From assembly GCF_900100735.1 (NCBI RefSeq), contig NZ_FNCJ01000029.1, positions 1-64,000 of the forward strand: a stretch of 64,000 nucleotides of DNA. Reading direction: 5' to 3'. Position numbers and translations under genes: made by a program. Positions 59,495 to 64,000 of this stretch are shown one piece after another. The notes under the pieces were generated by a model. That model did no database searches. It was not told the origin of the DNA and saw only the letters and a list, made by a program, of their open reading frames with translations. Numbering within the stretch: the first letter of the stretch is position 1; every line of letters starts with the position of its first letter. Source of the stretch: Paraburkholderia phenazinium (GTDB taxonomy: Bacteria; Pseudomonadota; Gammaproteobacteria; Burkholderiales; Burkholderiaceae).

Positions 59495-60783
59495 GAGTGT
59501 GTCTCGTAGCGTCGGGTAATGCGCCGGCGCTTGGCGCTGTAATCGGGCGCCGGCAGGCAGTCGTGCAGTTCCCATTGCAGACGCGCTGCCGCGACGCCTA
59601 CGCGCTGCAGGTAGGCGCTCAGGTCGGTCTGATGCTGCGCGAGCGGCGCACCCGGTGCATCGACGTAGAGCGCGAGCGACGCGGGCCCGGTTTGCACCAG
59701 CCGGTAGTCGGCCGAGCGCGGCAGGGTCTGTGCGAGGGCGCGTGAAAGACCGTCCGCGAATACCTCCACTGGCGCGCCGCCGTTAGCGGCGGGCAGGCGC
59801 AGCAGGTCGTCGCAGCGTCCTTCGATGCGCTCCAGCGCCATTTCGTGGCTGTTACACGGGCAGGGTGTCGTGCGCCGCACCAGAATGTCGTCCAGCCGGT
59901 AACGCACAATCGGCTGCGTGACGCGCGTGAAGTCCGTGATCACCGGGACAAAACGCGTGTCGTCGAGCCATTGCGGTTCGACGTGGATATGCGCTTCGTT
60001 CAGGTGCAGCGTGCCATGGGCACAGGTGGCAGCCAGGAAGCCTTCGGTCGCCTGATAGACTTCGCCGACCGTTCCGAGCGAGGCGCCGATCAGCGTCTTG
60101 TCGAGCGGATCGAGCACCTCGGCGCCGGAGATGACCTTGTGGGGATTGATCGTCAGGTGTCCTGCTGTTCTGGCGAGCGCGAGGCTTCGCAATACCTGGG
60201 CGGGCCCCACCACGATGGTCGGGTCATACCGGTTCAGCCGTTCGAAATGCGCCTCGAACGGCTCGAACAGGTCGAAGAATTCAAACGAGAGCCAGGGGTT
60301 GCGCACCGAGGCATACAGATTGTTGTTGGCGCGCAGGAACAGCGCTACCCGTTCGCCATGAAAGAGTCCGCGCGGCAGCAGCTTGGCGAGCAACACGCCG
60401 GCCCACTTCGCCTGCTCTTGCGGACTCACGACAAACACGCCGCGCGAGCCCGAGGTGCCCGTCGATAGCCCGACGCTGTAGCCGTTCACAGTGGCCTTGA
60501 AGTCACGCGAATGTTCCGCATGCATCGCGCAGGCGAGCACGTCGGTGAGCTTGAGCCCGGCGGTATTGATGCGGTCGAAATGCTCCATCATCACCGCCTT
60601 GTTCATCAGCGGCCATGTCTGCAGCGGTTGCGACAGATACTGGGCGAACCACGGGCTGCGCGTCAGGTGCCGCTGGATGAAAAGGCTCAGGCGGCGCTGT
60701 TGATACTGTTCGAGCGCCACGCGGCTTGCGAAGCGCAGGCGGCGCGTTTGCCAATACGACCAGAGCGTCTCCGGCAGGCGCAT
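59491..60783 (-). CDS. F390 synthetase-related adenylate-forming enzyme
   Basis: 430 residues. The PaaK/CapK-like adenylating fold has the P-loop STGTSGSRGVFVV (107-119), VISGAEVLDPLDK and YQATEGFLAATC; the C-terminal part carries the expected YRLDDILVRR and GRCDDLL motifs. It falls in the small clade annotated as putative adenylate-forming enzyme, F390 synthetase-related. It activates a carboxylate as AMP ester or CoA ester, here presumably a fatty acid. Its first base overlaps the MBL gene's last. Confidence 0.85.
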   Translation of the reverse strand: MRLPETLWSYWQTRRLRFASRVALEQYQQRRLSLFIQRHLTRSPWFAQYLSQPLQTWPLMNKAVMMEHFDRINTAGLKLTDVLACAMHAEHSRDFKATVNGYSVGLSTGTSGSRGVFVVSPQEQAKWAGVLLAKLLPRGLFHGERVALFLRANNNLYASVRNPWLSFEFFDLFEPFEAHFERLNRYDPTIVVGPAQVLRSLALARTAGHLTINPHKVISGAEVLDPLDKTLIGASLGTVGEVYQATEGFLAATCAHGTLHLNEAHIHVEPQWLDDTRFVPVITDFTRVTQPIVRYRLDDILVRRTTPCPCNSHEMALERIEGRCDDLLRLPAANGGAPVEVFADGLSRALAQTLPRSADYRLVQTGPASLALYVDAPGAPLAQHQTDLSAYLQRVGVAAARLQWELHDCLPAPDYSAKRRRITRRYETHS

Positions 60784-61589
60784 TACAACGCTCCTTCATG
60801 CGTGAGGCAGATCTTCGCCCGACCGCCTGTATGCAGCGCATTCAGGTCGCGCAGGGTTTGATGGTACTCAGCGGGACTGTCCATAATGGCGTGGGCGATC
60901 ACCGAAGGTCCGACCAGTTGCTGATAGCTTGTCGGCGACCAGGCGGCGTCGGAGGCGAGCAACACCCAGCCCTCGGCCGTATTGACGAAGGCGCCGAGAT
61001 GGCCGGCCGCATGTCCGGGCAATTCGATCAGGATCACCTCCGAGCACGCGCCCGGCAGCCCGAAGCCCTGGCGGAATGGGGCGAGCTCAGCCGGCAGCGG
61101 AACCCGCTCAAAGCTCTCGATAGACACGATGGATGACTCGAAATCAGGCGGAATCAGACCCGGCACGAAACCCTTGCGCAAAGCACCGATGCCACGCAGC
61201 ACGCGCGTAGTGCTCCAACCGGCGCCCGACAGGTAGGTCGGCACGCCCTGCAGATCCCGCAAGCCCGCAATATGGTCGCCGTGGAAGTGCGACAGAATCA
61301 CCGCAGTCAGGTCGCGCGGCTGCATGCCGCGCGCCTTCAGTTGACTGGCCACCGCCTCTTTCGACTCGAAGTAGACCGGCGTGACACGCCGGTACAGCGA
61401 GAACAGGCCGCTTTTCGTATGGTCGAGGAAGTGCTGCGCGTAGCCCGTATCCCACAGCCATCGTCCACGGGCCGTTTCGATCAGATACGCGCGTGACGGA
61501 AACCGGCAGGTTGCGAGCCCCGCGCCTTTTAGCGCCATGCACGCCATGTGCGTGCAATAGCCGGCTTCAAAGACCGTAATTGTCGCCAT
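60783..61589 (-). CDS. Metallo-beta-lactamase-fold hydrolase
   Basis: 268 residues. Metal-binding signature LSHFHGDHIAGL (HxHxDH), later ELPGHAAGHLGAF and ASDAAW, and a final LTHEGAL. This is the AHL lactonase/quorum-quencher-like MBL branch that includes many lactone or thioester hydrolases. In the operon it lies between the adenylate-forming enzyme and the epimerase-like reductase, so it may release or trim a lipid thioester or lactone. Overlaps the upstream gene by 23 bases. Confidence 0.85.
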   Translation of the reverse strand: MATITVFEAGYCTHMACMALKGAGLATCRFPSRAYLIETARGRWLWDTGYAQHFLDHTKSGLFSLYRRVTPVYFESKEAVASQLKARGMQPRDLTAVILSHFHGDHIAGLRDLQGVPTYLSGAGWSTTRVLRGIGALRKGFVPGLIPPDFESSIVSIESFERVPLPAELAPFRQGFGLPGACSEVILIELPGHAAGHLGAFVNTAEGWVLLASDAAWSPTSYQQLVGPSVIAHAIMDSPAEYHQTLRDLNALHTGGRAKICLTHEGAL

Positions 61590-62580
61590 GTGCCTTGATC
61601 CAGTTGACCGTCTGTTCGATGCTTTGCTCGAGCGTCCAGAGCGGCTGATAGCCGAGCTTCTCTTGCGCCGCGCGCGTGCTGAGCGTCATGTCGTAGTTCA
61701 ATGCGCCGACGCTGTAGCGCGTCAGGAGCGGCTCACGTCCGCTGACCGAAGCCCAGCCCTGCATCGCGCGCGCGGCCAGGTCGAGGACTGGATAGGGCAC
61801 GTCCTTGATCCGGTAGGCGATGCCGAGCCGTGTGAGCATGGCGTCGAGCACATCGCGCAAAGAAGTCGGCGCGTTATTGGTGATGTTGAAGGTGTCGCCG
61901 GAGCGGACCTGTTCGGAGGTGGTGGCCAGATGCATGGCGTGCACCACGTTGCCCACGTAGGTCAGATCGAGCTTCGCTGCGCCGCCACGCGGCAGCGGCA
62001 ATTGGCCGCCGCGCTCGCGCAGCAGCCGCAGAATGCGTGGCAGCAGCACGCGGTCGTGCGGACCGAAAATGCCGCGCGGACGCAGCATGACGAAGGTGGT
62101 GTGCGGATGCGCGGCGGCCGCCTCGCGAATCACGTCCTCGGCCCGCGCCTTGGTGCTCGCATAGTGGTTGACGTAGTGCGCGGGGCGAAAGCTCTCGTCG
62201 ATATCGAGCCGGTGCGTGAAGTCGAAATAGAGCGAGGGCGTCGAGATATGCACGAAGCGGCGCACGCCGTTGGCGACCGCAGCCTGAACGAGGTGCGTGG
62301 TGGCCTGCACGTTGGCCGCGTGAAAATCGCGCCATGCGCCCCACGGGGAAGAGAGCGCAGCGCAATGCCATACCGTGTCGACGCCTTGCAGCAGAGGTTG
62401 CAGGGCGGCGGTGTCGGCGCTGGCGAGATCGAGCGCGGCGAACTCCATGCCGAGTGCGCGCAATGCCTCGCCTTCCGCGCGATTGCGGCCGGTGGCGCGT
62501 ACCGTCTCGCCCTGTTGCAGCAGAAATGCGGCCGCGTTGCGACCCAACCCGCTGGTCGCACCCGTGACGAGGATCGTCAT
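61567..62580 (-). CDS. NAD(P)-dependent epimerase/3beta-HSD-like reductase (OleD-like)
   Basis: 337 residues, extended SDR. MTILVTGATSGLGRNAAAFLL (Rossmann loop), CAALSSPWGAW, HISTPSLYFDFTHRLDIDE, catalytic Y-x-x-x-K in NHYASTKARAED and RPRGIFGPHDRVLLPRIL. It closely resembles the 3beta-hydroxysteroid dehydrogenase/OleD group; OleD reduces a beta-keto acid in long-chain olefin synthesis. In this operon a beta-keto or hydroxy lipid is the probable substrate. Overlaps both neighbours. Confidence 0.85.
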   Translation of the reverse strand: MTILVTGATSGLGRNAAAFLLQQGETVRATGRNRAEGEALRALGMEFAALDLASADTAALQPLLQGVDTVWHCAALSSPWGAWRDFHAANVQATTHLVQAAVANGVRRFVHISTPSLYFDFTHRLDIDESFRPAHYVNHYASTKARAEDVIREAAAAHPHTTFVMLRPRGIFGPHDRVLLPRILRLLRERGGQLPLPRGGAAKLDLTYVGNVVHAMHLATTSEQVRSGDTFNITNNAPTSLRDVLDAMLTRLGIAYRIKDVPYPVLDLAARAMQGWASVSGREPLLTRYSVGALNYDMTLSTRAAQEKLGYQPLWTLEQSIEQTVNWIKAHGDNYGL

Positions 62581-63674
62581 GTTGAACTCATTGGATGATT
62601 CCCAGGCGGTTGCCCCATCTGCCTGAGGAAGCGCTGCTGGCTCGCAAGCAGTTCAGCGTAGCCGATGGCCCGATAAGGCAGTCCGTGTTGCCTCGCGAGT
62701 CTTTCGACGATCTGCGCGATCGCACCGTAGTGCCGGTGGCTGTAGCCGGGGAACAGGTGATGTGTCAGATGATGATTGAGGCCGCCGAGCCACGCGCCGA
62801 TAAAGGCGGGCCGCGTGATCCAGTCGCAGCAGGTCAGGAAGGCGTGCTCGTCGCGGGTGTGCGGCAGGTGACCGGTATCGGGCAGCAGATAGAACTGCGT
62901 CTCGGCCCAATGCGTACCGAGGATCAGCATCAAGAGGATGCACGAGGCGAGGGTTTGGCCCGCCATATAGGCGGCGAACACCCTGCCATAGCCGACCTCA
63001 TGCCCTCGGAGCAAAAGCGGCAGCAACAGGAACACGCCGAAATGAAGCAGCTTGGAGGCGACAAAGACCACCCAGCCGCGCACACCAGGCAGCAACCGGT
63101 CTTGCGCGAGCGGTGTTTTGCCGAGGCGATCCGACCAGTCGTAGATCCAGTTGATATACGGCAGCGAGAGCGCGGCAATCACCGGCCAATAAAGATGTTG
63201 GAAGCGGAAATGCGGATGCCAGGCCTGAAACGGGGTTTGCCGCAGAAACAGATTGGCCTCGGTATCGAGGTCGTAATGCTCGAGGTTCGGATAGGCGTGG
63301 TGATAGAACACATGGCGCGCTTGCCAATAAGCCGGCTCGATGCCGAGCGGCAGGGTGACCGCACGCCTGACCAGCGTGTTCAACCATTTGAAGCGGGACA
63401 GCGCGCCATGCGATGCGTCGTGCATCGAATTGACCGATAGCATCACGGCCGCTAGAAACATGCCAACGTAAGCGGCGAGAAACCCGGCGGCGCTGTGGGC
63501 GCACAAGCACGTCGCGAACAGCGCACAGGCGATCGCTAGCAGGCAGCCCGCCTTCAGCCAGGTCAGCGCATTGCCGAAACGATGGTCCAGCCTGCTCGCG
63601 AGGTAGGCGGCGACTTCGCGACGGAGTTCGGCTGAAAACGGCGAAGTGCTGGACGGAAGATAGTGCGGGCGCAT
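62577..63674 (-). CDS. Membrane fatty acid desaturase
   Basis: 365 residues, four or more helices, with the three His boxes HDASHG, HHAYPNLEH and HHLTHHLFPGYSHRHY (the H-x2-H-H type). Diiron acyl-lipid desaturases insert double bonds into fatty acids in membranes, and the last box matches delta-5/6/9 front-end-like or acyl-lipid desaturases. It is the first gene of the seven-gene operon. About 320 bp of AT-richer upstream sequence should hold the promoter. Confidence 0.9.
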   Translation of the reverse strand: MRPHYLPSSTSPFSAELRREVAAYLASRLDHRFGNALTWLKAGCLLAIACALFATCLCAHSAAGFLAAYVGMFLAAVMLSVNSMHDASHGALSRFKWLNTLVRRAVTLPLGIEPAYWQARHVFYHHAYPNLEHYDLDTEANLFLRQTPFQAWHPHFRFQHLYWPVIAALSLPYINWIYDWSDRLGKTPLAQDRLLPGVRGWVVFVASKLLHFGVFLLLPLLLRGHEVGYGRVFAAYMAGQTLASCILLMLILGTHWAETQFYLLPDTGHLPHTRDEHAFLTCCDWITRPAFIGAWLGGLNHHLTHHLFPGYSHRHYGAIAQIVERLARQHGLPYRAIGYAELLASQQRFLRQMGQPPGNHPMSST

Positions 63675-64000
63675 TCGGTCAGGCTGGGTTCGGCAATCGG
63701 GTGCAAATCATGGTCTATGTGTCCGCGATGAATATACGAACGGCTGTTTTATATACCGCATGCGTGACGCCGGATTTTGGACGGTAGATTTTGGTGTGTC
63801 AACGCGCGCAGCTGTAATTATTGCCACCCTTAGCGCTTAGCATGCCTCTCCTATTTTACGGTGGCAATCATCAGGGTTAGTCACAATCAATCGCGACAGT
63901 GGTTCTATCATACGTGCAGCGCTTCAGCAAATAAGGCGTTTTGAAATTTGCCTTAAAAATTGTCAAATGGTTGCGAAAACAGATTAAATATTCGTAGTGA
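63675..64000. other. Region upstream of the lipid operon
   Basis: About 325 bp, notably AT-richer near the window end. Should include the operon promoter. No gene supported. Confidence 0.5.

Noticed and set aside
1..64000. tRNA, rRNA, CRISPR, riboswitch and intact IS elements
   Set aside because: I looked for them by eye on both strands and found none I could support; covariance-model searches (tRNAscan-SE, Infernal) would be decisive.

Overview
The window is high-GC proteobacterial DNA. Its gene content fits a Burkholderiaceae genome, most likely Paraburkholderia or a close relative: hopanoid hpnI/hpnL genes, several LysR/AraC/TetR/MocR regulators each beside the gene it probably controls, a kdp potassium operon and a Tsx-like porin. 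The genus is inferred from protein character, not from a database search. I saw no rRNA, tRNA, CRISPR array or intact insertion sequence.

Layout. 1-1.5 kb: end of a hopanoid-modification locus (hpnI 3' end, hpnL). 1.5-6 kb: XRE-type regulator, a YiiX/YebB-like amidase with a small lipoprotein, an AEC transporter with a divergent LysR, and a membrane protein. 6.1-8.7 kb: an accessory two-gene unit, a 721-residue GNAT-PIN-GNAT-EVE-like fusion overlapping an ASCH protein. 9-18.5 kb: two convergent GNATs, a MocR regulator, a GlxA-type AraC regulator, a DUF1272 protein, a TetR-glycosyltransferase pair behind a strong palindrome, RhlE, and Dabb and VOC proteins. 18.7-21.3 kb: lipoprotein, LysR, SDR, SnoaL-like protein and an apparent aldo/keto reductase remnant. 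21.8-28.8 kb: a kdp operon in the unusual order F-(small ORF)-A-C-B-D-E, with a KdpD lacking its whole N-terminal sensor half. It is followed by a truncated acetyltransferase remnant.

29-35 kb: PEP-mutase-like enzyme, saccharopine dehydrogenase-like protein and divergent TetR with a double operator, YCII protein, and a LysR/argC pair with a clear T-N11-A box. 35-40.5 kb: an accessory stretch that looks less GC-rich, with an orphan DUF596-like (CDI-immunity type) gene, a methyltransferase, an exported unknown, an orphan ParA, an N-terminally shortened AAC(6')-like acetyltransferase and a small kinase. 40.5-51 kb: AraC and EamA transporter, secreted phospholipase D-like protein, then a catabolic cluster (SolA-like oxidase, MFS, HMG-CoA-lyase family, CaiB transferase). 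That cluster is headed by leuC and leuD copies which have both lost internal blocks, and a LysR gene lies upstream.

51-56 kb: ArsR-type regulator, flavin reductase, then a short threonyl-tRNA synthetase paralogue without TGS or editing domains. It is preceded by a 29-codon leader ORF with seven consecutive Thr codons and a perfect 12-bp hairpin, which is a textbook attenuator layout. A Tsx-like porin follows. 56-63.7 kb: GST, and a seven-gene operon with every junction overlapping: fatty acid desaturase, OleD/3beta-HSD-like reductase, MBL hydrolase, adenylate-forming enzyme, PAP2 phosphatase, sterol-desaturase-family hydroxylase and PF10118-type hydrolase. It looks like a dedicated pathway for an unidentified lipid.

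The best candidates for something undescribed are the GNAT-PIN-GNAT-EVE/ASCH unit, the seven-gene lipid operon, and the Thr-attenuated editing-less ThrRS. Next come the rearranged kdp operon with its minimal KdpD and the decaying leuCD pair.
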